From positions 496,001 to 560,000 of the forward strand of contig OW818665.1 in the NCBI GenBank assembly GCA_942493045.1: 64,000 bases of DNA, given 5' to 3'. Below are positions 52,621 to 60,673 of this stretch, one piece after another. The position numbers and the translations under genes were made by a program. Under the pieces are notes generated by a model. The model saw only the letters and a program-made list of their open reading frames with translations. It had not been told where the DNA came from and searched no databases. Position 1 is the first letter of the stretch; every line of letters begins with the position of its first letter. Source of the DNA: Teretinema sp942493045 (lineage in GTDB: Bacteria; Spirochaetota; Spirochaetia; Treponematales; Treponemataceae).

Positions 52621-52626
52621 TTATGT
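52518..52626 (+). other. attC site 70 (family B type)
   Basis: R'' ATATAAC, R' GTTATGT; exchange after G52620. The following leader GCGCC(TTC)GGCGC lacks the usual bulged A. Confidence 0.95.
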
Positions 52627-52673
52627 CGGCGCCTTCGGCGCGCTCGAGGAAATTAATAGTTATAGGATTTCAA

Positions 52674-53360
52674 ATGATTTTCTCAAAACTCATTAAAGGT
52701 TATTTTGGAGAATTAAAAGGAACTATTACTCAAAATATTTTTCTTGATAGTAAAACATACAAAACATTTAATAATATTACTCTTGAATCAACAAATGGTT
52801 CAACTCAAATAGACCATATTATCATTTCAAAATATGGGATATTTATAGTTGAGGATAAAAACATTAATGGTTTTGTTTTTGGAGATGAGAATAGTCAGAA
52901 TTGGACAATTGTGAATTATAAAAGTAAGTATCAAATACAAAATCCTTTAAAACAAAATTATAGACATATAAAAATAATTGTTGAGTTGTTCAAAATTAAT
53001 ATGAATAGTATTCATTCTGTTGTTGTTTTTCGAGGAAATTGTAAAATAAAAACAGATGTACCTAAGAATGTGATCACCAACGATTATATTTCATACATAC
53101 AATCATTTAATTGTATTTGTTTTACGGAAAATCAGGTAAATGATATGTGTCAAACAATTGAATATAAAGCTCAAAGAAAGAGTTTTATTACAAATTTAAA
53201 ACATGTGAATTCGTTAACAGAACGTTATTCTAGTATTACAACTTGTCCAAAATGTGGTAATAAATTGGTAATAAGAATAGCAAAAAAAGGAAGATATATG
53301 GGTAAGGAATTTTTAGGATGTTCCAATTACCCAAAATGTCATTTTACCAAGAATTTATAA
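52674..53360 (+). CDS. NERD-domain protein with C4 zinc finger
   Basis: 228 residues from ATG 52674; the frame also has an ATG in the attC core at 52623, which I reject. The N-terminal NERD nuclease-related domain (GYFGELKGTI, then STQIDHIIISKYGIFIVEDKN) keeps the Asp and the E-x-K of the nuclease-like site. The C-terminus is a topoisomerase-type C4 zinc finger (CPKCGNKLVIR, CSNYPKC). NERD proteins are thought to process DNA and are frequent in defence islands; function here unproven. Confidence 0.87.
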   Translation: MIFSKLIKGYFGELKGTITQNIFLDSKTYKTFNNITLESTNGSTQIDHIIISKYGIFIVEDKNINGFVFGDENSQNWTIVNYKSKYQIQNPLKQNYRHIKIIVELFKINMNSIHSVVVFRGNCKIKTDVPKNVITNDYISYIQSFNCICFTENQVNDMCQTIEYKAQRKSFITNLKHVNSLTERYSSITTCPKCGNKLVIRIAKKGRYMGKEFLGCSNYPKCHFTKNL

Positions 53361-53367
53361 TATAAAA

Positions 53368-53489
53368 ACATAACAACTGCTTCAACCTGATATTTTCTTT
53401 GTCACATTTTGTGCTGTCGCTGCGCTCCAGACGCACAAAATGCGCCAAGCCCTTCGGGCGCGAAAATACAGGTTAAGCAAATGTTATAT
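53368..53489 (+). other. attC site 71
   Basis: R'' ACATAAC, R' GTTATAT; exchange after G53483. Inner stem CATTTTGTGC / GCACAAAATG. Confidence 0.95.
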
Positions 53490-54088
53490 CGTCGTCGCTA
53501 ACGCGACGCGCCGAAGATTTCGCCAAGGCGAGGAAAAAGATAAGAACTGGCTCGCTGCGCTCGGAAGATAAAGATAAGAACTGGCTCGCTGCGCTCGGAA
53601 GATAAAGAAAAGAGCTGGCTCGCTTCGCTCAGAAGATTAAGAAAGAAAAGAGCTGGCTCGCTTCGCTCGGAAGATAAAGAAAGAGAAGAATTGGCTCGCT
53701 TCGCACGGAATAATTAAGAAAAGTTTGAAAAGTTGCTGCGCAATATTATTATAATCTCTCACCGCGAGAAAGAAATAAAAAAAAACTCCGACAAGTTGCT
53801 ACGCAATATTGTTGTAATCGCTCACCGCGGGAAAGAGTTAAGAAGGCTTCGACAAGTTGCTGCGCAAGGTTATTAAAATCGCGCAGCGGGGATGCTTCAA
53901 AGGCGCTTCGCGATATTATTACAAAAATAAGAAATATACAAATGAAAGAAATGGATCAAAAAATTGAATAATAGTAAAAGAAAAAATATAACAACTAGTT
54001 CAACCTGACATTGCTATGTCACAAAACTTGCTTTCTGGCTTCGCCAGGCAAGTTTTGCGCCATGTACGCAATGCAGGTTAACTAAATG
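53484..54088 (+). repeat. gene-less cassette family B, copy 10
   Basis: 605 bp. Five GGCTCGCTNCGCTCGG units at 53549, 53583, 53617, 53655 and 53693 (34 or 38 bp apart), then 61-bp type units at 53732, 53795 and 53856 (one spacing is 63). Confidence 0.9.
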
Positions 54089-54094
54089 TTGGAC
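53986..54094 (+). other. attC site 72 (family B type)
   Basis: R'' ATATAAC, R' GTTGGAC; exchange after G54088. Leader GGaCCC(TTC)GGGCC follows. Confidence 0.95.
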
Positions 54095-54123
54095 GGACCC
54101 TTCGGGCCGAGGAACTAGAATTA

Positions 54124-54882
54124 ATGAAAACTAATTATGATATAGCATCAATAATGTATGATAATACTCGAAATGTAAGTTCCGCAGTTATTGAAATGTT
54201 GAGTAAAAGGTTTGATTTCACTGAAAGTATGAAAGTTCTTGATTTTGGTTGTGGTACAGGGAATTATTTATTTCAATTAAATAATTCTTATAAATGTGAA
54301 TTATTTGGATTAGAACCATCAGATGGAATGCGACAGATTGCTATAGATAAAAATAAGAGAGTTAAGATTACTGCTGGAAATCATGAAAATATTCCATTTG
54401 AAGATAATTTCTTTGACTTAATTTATATGACCGATGTAATACATCATGTTCCTGATTTAAATGTTTTGTTTCGCAACTTAAACAACAAAGCTAAAAATAA
54501 TGGTTTGGTATGTATAATAACTGAATCATATACACAAATAGAATCACGCTGGTATAACAAATATTTTAAGTCTTTAATAACAAATGAGAAAAAGAGGTAT
54601 CCAGATATTCCTGTTATTACTGAATTGGCTGAAAAGCAAGGATTTATAATAAACTCTATTGATTTAATAAATCATGGAAATGAACATAAAGTGACTAATG
54701 AATTCATTAGAATGGTTGAAGAAAAAAATTATTCAATGTTTCGACAATTAGATGATGAAGAATATAGAAAAGGATTAATTGAATTAAGAAAAGATATAAA
54801 TAGGACAATAATAAGTGAACCGCACGGTGAATCACTTGTTTGGTTGAAAAAAGTTAAGCGTCCAACAACTGCTTCAACCTGA
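54124..54882 (+). CDS. class I SAM-dependent methyltransferase
   Basis: 252 residues. Motif I VLDFGCGTGNYLFQL (about 38-52), acidic residue in LFGLEPSDGM, motif for adenine binding AGNHENIPF, and FFDLIYMTDVIHHVPD typical of UbiE/Methyltransf_11 enzymes. Substrate probably a small molecule. AGGAAC lies before the ATG. The frame runs into attC 73 and ends RPTTAST with the attC TGA. Confidence 0.9.
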   Translation: MKTNYDIASIMYDNTRNVSSAVIEMLSKRFDFTESMKVLDFGCGTGNYLFQLNNSYKCELFGLEPSDGMRQIAIDKNKRVKITAGNHENIPFEDNFFDLIYMTDVIHHVPDLNVLFRNLNNKAKNNGLVCIITESYTQIESRWYNKYFKSLITNEKKRYPDIPVITELAEKQGFIINSIDLINHGNEHKVTNEFIRMVEEKNYSMFRQLDDEEYRKGLIELRKDINRTIISEPHGESLVWLKKVKRPTTAST

Positions 54883-54972
54883 CATTGCTACTGTCACGTT
54901 TCTTGCACTCGCTGCGCTCGCTAGCAAGAAACGCGCCAGCTTAACGCAATGCAGGTTAAGCAAATGTTCTGT
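54860..54972 (+). other. attC site 73
   Basis: R'' GTCCAAC, R' GTTCTGT; exchange after G54966. Inner stem GTTTCTTGC / GCAAGAAAC. Leader TGaCGC(TTC)GCGCA follows. Confidence 0.95.
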
Positions 54973-55024
54973 TGACGCTTCGCGCAATAAGAGTAATAGA
55001 GATATTATTAGCAAGGATGTTAGT

Positions 55025-55675
55025 ATGGAAGATTATGATTATGAAGAAGTATATAACTGTTATAATCTAACTGCAAAACAATATTCGGATGCTTTTTGTA
55101 ATGAACTTGATGGAAAACCATTTGATCGAGATGTATTGAGAAGGTTTTCAAAATCAGTTGATCAAAGCAGGCCAATATATGAATTTGCGGCAGGTTCATG
55201 TCATATTTCAAATTTCGTATATCAGAATGGTTTACATAATATTGTTGCAACAGATATAACTCCTGATTCATTAAAATATGCTTTAATCAAGTATCCTCAT
55301 TTAAAATTTGAATTAATGAATATGTTGAGCACTGGCCTTAAAGATGATTCTATCAATGGTATTATTTGTTCTTATGGAATAGTACATTTCACTTATAAGG
55401 AAGTTGACCAAGTAATTAAAGAGTGGAAAAGAATATTAGTACAAAATGGTATTGCGCTTTTCTGTTTTCATATAGGAAGTGGTGATTCCTTGAGAGTTGA
55501 AAATTTTCTTGAAAATAAAAATGCCAAAGCAACATGGAACTTTTTTGAAGTTGATAACATTTTAGAAATAATGAAGAATAATGGAATTGATTATAGCGAA
55601 GTAATAGTTAGATATCCCTACATTGGAAATGAACATCCGTCAAAAAGATGTTATATTCAATTTGAAAAGAAGTAA
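55025..55675 (+). CDS. class I SAM-dependent methyltransferase
   Basis: 216 residues. YNLTAKQYSDAFCNEL at the start, a divergent motif I IYEFAAGSCHISNFV (Gly-poor), DITPDSLKYA for the ribose-binding acidic residue, and DDSINGIICSYGIVHF as motif IV. The overall order fits a Methyltransf_11/25 enzyme. The weak glycine motif might lower SAM binding. AAGGAT is upstream of the ATG. It differs from the methyltransferase in the neighbouring cassette. Confidence 0.82.
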   Translation: MEDYDYEEVYNCYNLTAKQYSDAFCNELDGKPFDRDVLRRFSKSVDQSRPIYEFAAGSCHISNFVYQNGLHNIVATDITPDSLKYALIKYPHLKFELMNMLSTGLKDDSINGIICSYGIVHFTYKEVDQVIKEWKRILVQNGIALFCFHIGSGDSLRVENFLENKNAKATWNFFEVDNILEIMKNNGIDYSEVIVRYPYIGNEHPSKRCYIQFEKK

Positions 55676-55683
55676 GAGAAGAT

Positions 55684-55801
55684 ACAGAACAACTGCTTCA
55701 ACTTGACATTTACTTTGTCATGTAAATTGCTGTCGCTGCGCTCGGCAATTTACACGCCAAACCCTTCGGGTACGTAAATGCAAGTTAAGCAAATGTTAGT
55801 T
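55684..55801 (+). other. attC site 74
   Basis: R'' ACAGAAC, R' GTTAGTT; exchange after G55795. CAACTTGA / CAAGTT arms; inner stem TGTAAATTGC / GCAATTTACA. Side hairpin ACCC(TTC)GGGT. Leader GaCACC(TTC)GGTGC follows. Confidence 0.95.
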
Positions 55802-55843
55802 TGACACCTTCGGTGCAAAATATAAATCATAGGAGTATTTTTT

Positions 55844-56506
55844 ATGCAATTAGATAAGCCGGTTAATAGTTTTAATTTATTCAAAATTATTCATATTTAT
55901 TTACAATGGTTACTCAAGTATTTTGTTTTTATTTCTTTGGTATTACTACTCAGCTCTTTTTCTTTTTATTTAATAGCAAATTATAAATCAAATGATTTAA
56001 ATGTCTTGGTCTTAACAATGTTTTTAACACTAATGGTTACATGTGTTTCATTGTTTTTAGTTTCTTTAAAAGTATTTACAGAAAATAGAATAACTATAAA
56101 AAAGTGTTTGTTATTTGTGCTATTAAGTTTAATCTTTGGATTGGCTAATGTACTGCTTGTAAGTTTTGGAGGTGCTTTGTCAAGTATAGTATTTCAGTTT
56201 GTCCAAATATTTATTGATATTCTTTTTATGATCTTATTAGTTAAGATGATCTTAAACAATAAGAAGTTGGTTTTGCAAAATGAATTCATTATTAAATTTG
56301 GGTTGTTCTATTTTGTTACACGAATAATTATTCTATTGATATTTTCCATATTATTAATTCCTATGGTTTCGATTGAAGCAAGACCTAGTTTTGTTCCGAC
56401 TATTGGTCATTTTTCAAGATTAATATTATTACCGATTTTAGCAATACATTTCAATGAATATGAAGAAATTAATAAAAACCAGAAACTAACAACTGCTTCA
56501 ACCTGA
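55844..56506 (+). CDS. polytopic membrane protein ending in attC
   Basis: 220 residues with about six hydrophobic helices (near 25-45, 52-76, 86-108, 110-135, 150-175, 182-200). No transport or enzyme motif recognised. TAGGAG precedes the ATG. The frame enters attC 75, ending KLTTAST, so the C-terminus of this membrane protein is made by the recombination site. Confidence 0.68.
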   Translation: MQLDKPVNSFNLFKIIHIYLQWLLKYFVFISLVLLLSSFSFYLIANYKSNDLNVLVLTMFLTLMVTCVSLFLVSLKVFTENRITIKKCLLFVLLSLIFGLANVLLVSFGGALSSIVFQFVQIFIDILFMILLVKMILNNKKLVLQNEFIIKFGLFYFVTRIIILLIFSILLIPMVSIEARPSFVPTIGHFSRLILLPILAIHFNEYEEINKNQKLTTAST

Positions 56507-56596
56507 CATTGCTACTGTCACGTTTCTTGCACTCGCTATGCTCGCTGGCAAGAAACGCGCCAGCTTAACGCAATGCAGGTTAAGCAAATGTTATCC
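56484..56596 (+). other. attC site 75
   Basis: R'' AACTAAC, R' GTTATCC; exchange after G56590. Inner stem GTTTCTTGC / GCAAGAAAC. Leader GaCGC(TATC)GCGC follows, one of the rare four-base loops. Confidence 0.95.
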
Positions 56597-56624
56597 GGAC
56601 GCTATCGCGCTGAAAAGGATTTTT

Positions 56625-57410
56625 ATGAATAATACCACTCCATGTATTTTTTGTGGAAAAAGTTCTCCAGAAGTTAAAATCACAAAAGAACATGTACTTC
56701 GAAAATGGCTAAAACAACATTTAAGTATTCCTGATACACATATTTGTTGGCAACAGAACTATCTTGATAAGTTCAAAGAAAATATTTATTGGGAAAAAAT
56801 AATACCAATTGAACCGTATGAAATGACTGTTCGTGAGGTCTGTAAAACATGTAATGAAGGATGGCTTAATTTAGAAATTGAAATTCCTGTCCAGAAAACT
56901 TTAGTTAGTTTGGCGAAGTTAGAAAATATATATATTGATATTAATGAAACACAGAAATTGGCTATATGGGCAGCCAAGACGGCTGCTATTCGAGCGTTGA
57001 TCGATTCTGGTGAGCGAGCAATTCCCAAAGAGCATTACTATTATATTAAAGAGAAAAAGCTTCCACCGCCACAAACCAGTATTTGGATAAGCTCCTGCAA
57101 TGAGGTGCTAAACACTTGGACACGACATAAGCGTAGTTTATATGAATGTAATGGTCAGGAAATACGAACTCATGAGACAACTATTACAATTGGATGTTTA
57201 GTTGTTCATATTTTTGGAATGAGTCATTTTGATGATAAAATCAGTTTTGATTTTTATGATTCACTTATTGAGTCTTTTTTTCCAAATGAAACAATAAAAA
57301 TCTGGCCACAAATAAATGAATTCTTATGGCCTTTAAAACAAATAATGAATAAAGCAGAACTTGAAAATTTCAGCGATTTTATAACAAAAAATTTGATAAT
57401 TCACGGATAA
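56625..57410 (+). CDS. HNH-endonuclease-like protein
   Basis: 261 residues from ATG 56625 after AAAGGAT. C7-x2-C10 (CIFCGK), E22-H23 in TKEHVLRKWL and C73-x2-C76 in EVCKTCNEGW form the zinc-supported HNH-like core seen in many phage-defence and mobile-element nucleases. The remaining C-terminal 180 residues are helical and unrecognised. Catalytic completeness is unclear, as the last His of HNH is not obvious. The TAA stop lies in attC 76. Confidence 0.75.
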   Translation: MNNTTPCIFCGKSSPEVKITKEHVLRKWLKQHLSIPDTHICWQQNYLDKFKENIYWEKIIPIEPYEMTVREVCKTCNEGWLNLEIEIPVQKTLVSLAKLENIYIDINETQKLAIWAAKTAAIRALIDSGERAIPKEHYYYIKEKKLPPPQTSIWISSCNEVLNTWTRHKRSLYECNGQEIRTHETTITIGCLVVHIFGMSHFDDKISFDFYDSLIESFFPNETIKIWPQINEFLWPLKQIMNKAELENFSDFITKNLIIHG

Positions 57411-57522
57411 CAACTGCTTCAACTTGACATTTACTTTGGCATGTAAATTGCAGTCGCTATGCTCGGCAATTTACTCGCCAAGCCCTACGGGCACGTAAAT
57501 GCAAGTTAAGCAAATGTTGGGT
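57405..57522 (+). other. attC site 76
   Basis: R'' GGATAAC, R' GTTGGGT; exchange after G57516. CAACTTGA / CAAGTT arms; inner stem TGTAAATTGC / GCAATTTACT with an end mismatch. Leader TGaCGC(TCC)GCGCA follows. Confidence 0.95.
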
Positions 57523-57872
57523 TGACGCTCCGCGCAAGGGGAGAAGAAAGAGAAACTTGTAGTTCGAAGAATTTTGTGTTTGGCTGTGTCGAGATTGTTG
57601 TAAAAGCAAATGTAAATCACGGTCTCAAATGGTTGATGCCCTAGTTCCTGAAGCCCATAGGGCATGCCCATGATTATTAAAAAGTAAATTATTTACACGC
57701 TGATGAATAGATATGCTGGAATAGTGACCCCGCGTGGAACTGGCTTCGAACGAAAGAGGCCCCAACAACGGTTTCAACCTGTCAATTCCTGTTGTCATGG
57801 TTTGTGCTAGTCGCTGCGCTCGGCACAAACCACGCCAAGCCCTTCGGGCCGGAATTGCAGGTTAAACCAATG
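57517..57872 (+). repeat. gene-less cassette family A, copy 14
   Basis: 356 bp, leader subfamily TTGaCGC(TCC)GCGCAA; directly precedes the retron cassette. Confidence 0.9.
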
Positions 57873-57878
57873 TTAGGT
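57760..57878 (+). other. attC site 77 (family A type)
   Basis: R'' CCCCAAC, R' GTTAGGT; exchange after G57872. This R' opens the retron cassette; its expected partner ACCTAAC is missing downstream. Leader GaCGCC(TTC)GGCGC follows. Confidence 0.95.
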
Positions 57879-57911
57879 GGACGCCTTCGGCGCAAAAAAA
57901 TAGGAGATCCT

Positions 57912-58787
57912 ATGAGTCAATCATCAAATGAATTACCAAAAGCACCAAGTAAACTGGATGTGGATTCGTTTACCACCTTATATAATATTTTTAGAAAGCA
58001 TGATTGGCTAGAGAAAAAATCTACTGAAACGATTGAATTATGGAATAAATGTGAAAATAAAGAAGAACAGGATTTACTTGCAGATTTATTGATGTTATTC
58101 AAACGTCTTACTTCAAAGGAAATTGAAACATATAGTGAAAATATCGCTAAGGTTGTTTGTGAAGAATGGAAGCTTAAGCAAGAAAACACTTATTTAGTTG
58201 CATTATGTGACAATGCAAGACCTGATGGTTCAGAATTTTTCTTACAGTCAATAAAGTCAAGTTTTTCAGATTATGACTGGCGTGAGTCGCAGTTTATTAA
58301 TAACTTAAAACAAGTACAAAATATTCCACATTTACAACTTGATGGAAAGGACTTGGTTTTCTTTGATGATTTTATAGGAACTGGTAAAACCGCAGATAGG
58401 AAGATTAATTGGATTAAAGATAAGTTGAAAGGATTGCGTTGTTACAACAGTATTAGGTTAATTGCTTTAGCATCTATGAAAGAAGCTGAGGAAAAAATAA
58501 AACCATTAGTAGACGATTACTATATTACCCTTTTTATCTGTAAGGGTATTTCTGATATTTATCCTGTAGAAGATGTACCCGCGAAAATACAGTTAATGAG
58601 GAATATGGAATCAAAATTATCTGAAAGATATGGGACTACACCCATTCCTTCTTTAGGCTATGGCGGTGCCGAATCATTAATTTCTTTTGAAGCTGGCAAT
58701 ACTCCTAATAATGTCTTTCCAGTTTTTTGGTGGCCGCTGGATAATAATAATGAACGTCGTAGAACAATACTTAAGAGGATAATGTGA
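57912..58787 (+). CDS. retron-associated PRTase-like (PRTase-CE) protein
   Basis: 291 residues. ATG 57912 follows TAGGAG; the frame extends back into attC without meaning. The signature LVFFDDFIGTGKTADRKI (about 148-165) is the phosphoribosyltransferase-type PRPP loop in the form found in PRTase-CE proteins of bacterial conflict systems. The N-terminal 140 residues are helical. Beside a winged-helix protein, a structured RNA and a retron reverse transcriptase it is the likely toxic effector of a retron. It probably acts on a nucleotide or base when phage disturbs the RT-msDNA complex; that role is inference. Confidence 0.85.
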   Translation: MSQSSNELPKAPSKLDVDSFTTLYNIFRKHDWLEKKSTETIELWNKCENKEEQDLLADLLMLFKRLTSKEIETYSENIAKVVCEEWKLKQENTYLVALCDNARPDGSEFFLQSIKSSFSDYDWRESQFINNLKQVQNIPHLQLDGKDLVFFDDFIGTGKTADRKINWIKDKLKGLRCYNSIRLIALASMKEAEEKIKPLVDDYYITLFICKGISDIYPVEDVPAKIQLMRNMESKLSERYGTTPIPSLGYGGAESLISFEAGNTPNNVFPVFWWPLDNNNERRRTILKRIM

Positions 58788-59068
58788 TAATTACCAGTGC
58801 TGACTTATGTATTCTTAAACGTCTATTTACTTGTAATGAGCCTATTGAAATGTATTTATTCCATCAAGACTTTGGTTTATCTCCTGTTCATTTAAGCTCA
58901 TTTGTTAATAAGTTTGGAAATGAAGAATTACTATCGATTAAGGATGAAAAAATTGCATTAACCTCTAAAGGAAAGCAATGGGTTATTCAAAATAGGAAAA
59001 AGCTGTTTCTAGCAAATAGAACTTGTGAATGGAAAAATATTCCACAAGACTGGATTCTTGAGGTATAG
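58784..59068 (+). CDS. retron-associated winged-helix protein
   Basis: 94 residues starting at GTG 58784, overlapping the preceding stop by 3 bp (GTGA), with AGAGGA upstream: tight coupling. The predicted order of helices and a beta wing (LHLSSFVNKFGNEELLSI-type recognition region, then KIALTSKGKQWV) fits a winged helix-turn-helix. In retrons of this gene order a small winged-helix partner accompanies the PRTase effector. It would bind DNA or the msDNA. Confidence 0.75.
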   Translation: MIITSADLCILKRLFTCNEPIEMYLFHQDFGLSPVHLSSFVNKFGNEELLSIKDEKIALTSKGKQWVIQNRKKLFLANRTCEWKNIPQDWILEV

Positions 59069-59075
59069 TAATTAT

Positions 59076-59264
59076 GGGGCATTCATTACTAGAGTCGTGA
59101 GATGTCATCGTCTCAAGGGTTAAGGTTTATGTTAGCGCAAAGTGAGCAAAATCAGTGCATTTTGCTCACTATGCACCCTAACGGGTTGCATAGTGCTACC
59201 ATTCGCCTAACGGCTTCAGGTAGCACTTATGAAGGATTAAAAGGATAGTAGTGATGGATGCCCC
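59076..59264 (+). ncRNA. retron msr-msd RNA
   Basis: The flanks 59076-59091 and 59249-59264 pair over 16 bp with two G-U pairs: the a1/a2 duplex that defines retron RNAs. Inside are a 7-bp hairpin at 59098-59115 (TGAGATG, loop TCAT), a 12-bp perfect hairpin 59141-59152/59159-59170 (loop CAGTGC), a CCC(TAAC)GGG hairpin at 59176-59185, and a 9-bp stem 59192-59200/59219-59227 enclosing GCC(TAAC)GGC. G59092, directly after a1, is the candidate branching guanosine. The RT start codon lies inside a2. Exact msr/msd boundary not determined. Confidence 0.85.
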
Positions 59265-59504
59265 TTTTTCATATTATGATTATGATTCTTGGAATAATTT
59301 TATTATTAATTCTAATGCAGATCATGAGATAATTGCTGATGGTATAGATTACCTAAATAAATGTAAGGATAAAAATATTCCTTTCATTCTTGCGTTTAAT
59401 CAATTTGCCTATGTTTGGTCTTTAGATATTCATGTAATTGGGCATATTGAACTATACTGACTTTCATGGACACGACATGTTAAGCTGACCAAAGGAAAGG
59501 TCAT

Positions 59505-59813
59505 ATGAAACAGAACCGATCATACAGTGAAGAGTTGAAGGCAGAAGCCGTCAAAATGGTTATCGAGCAAGGACTAACCAAAGAAGAGGTTGCCAAACGC
59601 TTGATGATCCCAAAGGGAACCATCGGGAATTGGGTAGCTGCCGTTAAAGCCGGGAAACAAGCTTCAACACCTGGAGAGCAATCACATGCAGCGCTTGTCG
59701 CCGAGAATGCCCGTCTTCGGAAAGAGCTCGCAGAAGCCCGTATGGAACGGGAAATCCTAAAAAAAGCCACCGCGTACTTCGCCAGGGAATCGCTGCCCGG
59801 TACGCGTTCATGA
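59505..59813 (+). CDS. IS3-family OrfA, copy 2
   Basis: 102 residues, same protein as at 34858: helix-turn-helix plus leucine-zipper-like helix. The A7 slippery run is at 59759-59765. Needed for end binding together with OrfB. Confidence 0.93.
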   Translation: MKQNRSYSEELKAEAVKMVIEQGLTKEEVAKRLMIPKGTIGNWVAAVKAGKQASTPGEQSHAALVAENARLRKELAEARMEREILKKATAYFARESLPGTRS

Positions 59814-60673
59814 AGAAAGAGCGATCCAACTATCCAGTCAAACTTATGGCGCGCGTGCTTGAAGTGTCCCGTAGTGGATTTTATATCTGGTTGCTCAGGG
59901 GACCATCAGAAAGGAAAGTCCATGATGATCAAATGAAAGTATATGTACGTGCTGTCCATGAATTAAGCCGTAAAACTTATGGACCGCGCCGTTTGCAGAC
60001 GGAACTCGCTGAAAATGGCATGTATCTGGGTCGGGATCATATAGGACGGCTGTGTAAGGCCATGGGCCTCAAGTGCATACAGAAGAAAAAATTCAAGGCG
60101 ACAACGAATTCCAAACACAACCTTCCGGTTGCGCCTAACCTCCTGAATCAGGATTTCAGTATCATGGAGCCAGGAACAGTGTATGGCACCGATATAACCT
60201 ATATTTTGACCGATGAGGGATGGTTATATCTCGCCGGAGTTAAAGATTTTGGATCTCGGGAAATCATCGGTCACGCGATGGGCGAACGAATGACAAAGGA
60301 GCTTGTACTTGAGGCCCTTGTAAAGGCCCTGAAATACCGGAAACCGCAGAAAGGATGCATTCATCACTCGGATCGTGGCAGTCAGTATTGCGCTATCACG
60401 TACCAGAAAGCAGTGAAAAGCGCAGGCCTGAGAGCATCGATGTCGCGTCATGGCAACTGTTATGATAATGCGCCAACCGAGAGCTTCTGGGGCACCCTCA
60501 AACAGGAGCTTGTTCACCATCGGCGATTTGCCACACGTGCCGAAGCTAAGGCGGCTATTCAGGAATACATCGAGGTGTTCTACAACCGAGTCCGTCGTCA
60601 TTCATCAATCGGTAATCTTGCTCCGGCTCGTTATGCGGAGTTATGGTTCGTAAATCAAAAGAAGTCGGCTTAA
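59810..60673 (+). CDS. IS3-family OrfB transposase, copy 2
   Basis: 287 residues, same protein as at 35163, with D128, D188 and E224 intact. Overlaps orfA by 4 bp. The element therefore appears transposition-competent. Confidence 0.95.
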   Translation: MKKERSNYPVKLMARVLEVSRSGFYIWLLRGPSERKVHDDQMKVYVRAVHELSRKTYGPRRLQTELAENGMYLGRDHIGRLCKAMGLKCIQKKKFKATTNSKHNLPVAPNLLNQDFSIMEPGTVYGTDITYILTDEGWLYLAGVKDFGSREIIGHAMGERMTKELVLEALVKALKYRKPQKGCIHHSDRGSQYCAITYQKAVKSAGLRASMSRHGNCYDNAPTESFWGTLKQELVHHRRFATRAEAKAAIQEYIEVFYNRVRRHSSIGNLAPARYAELWFVNQKKSA

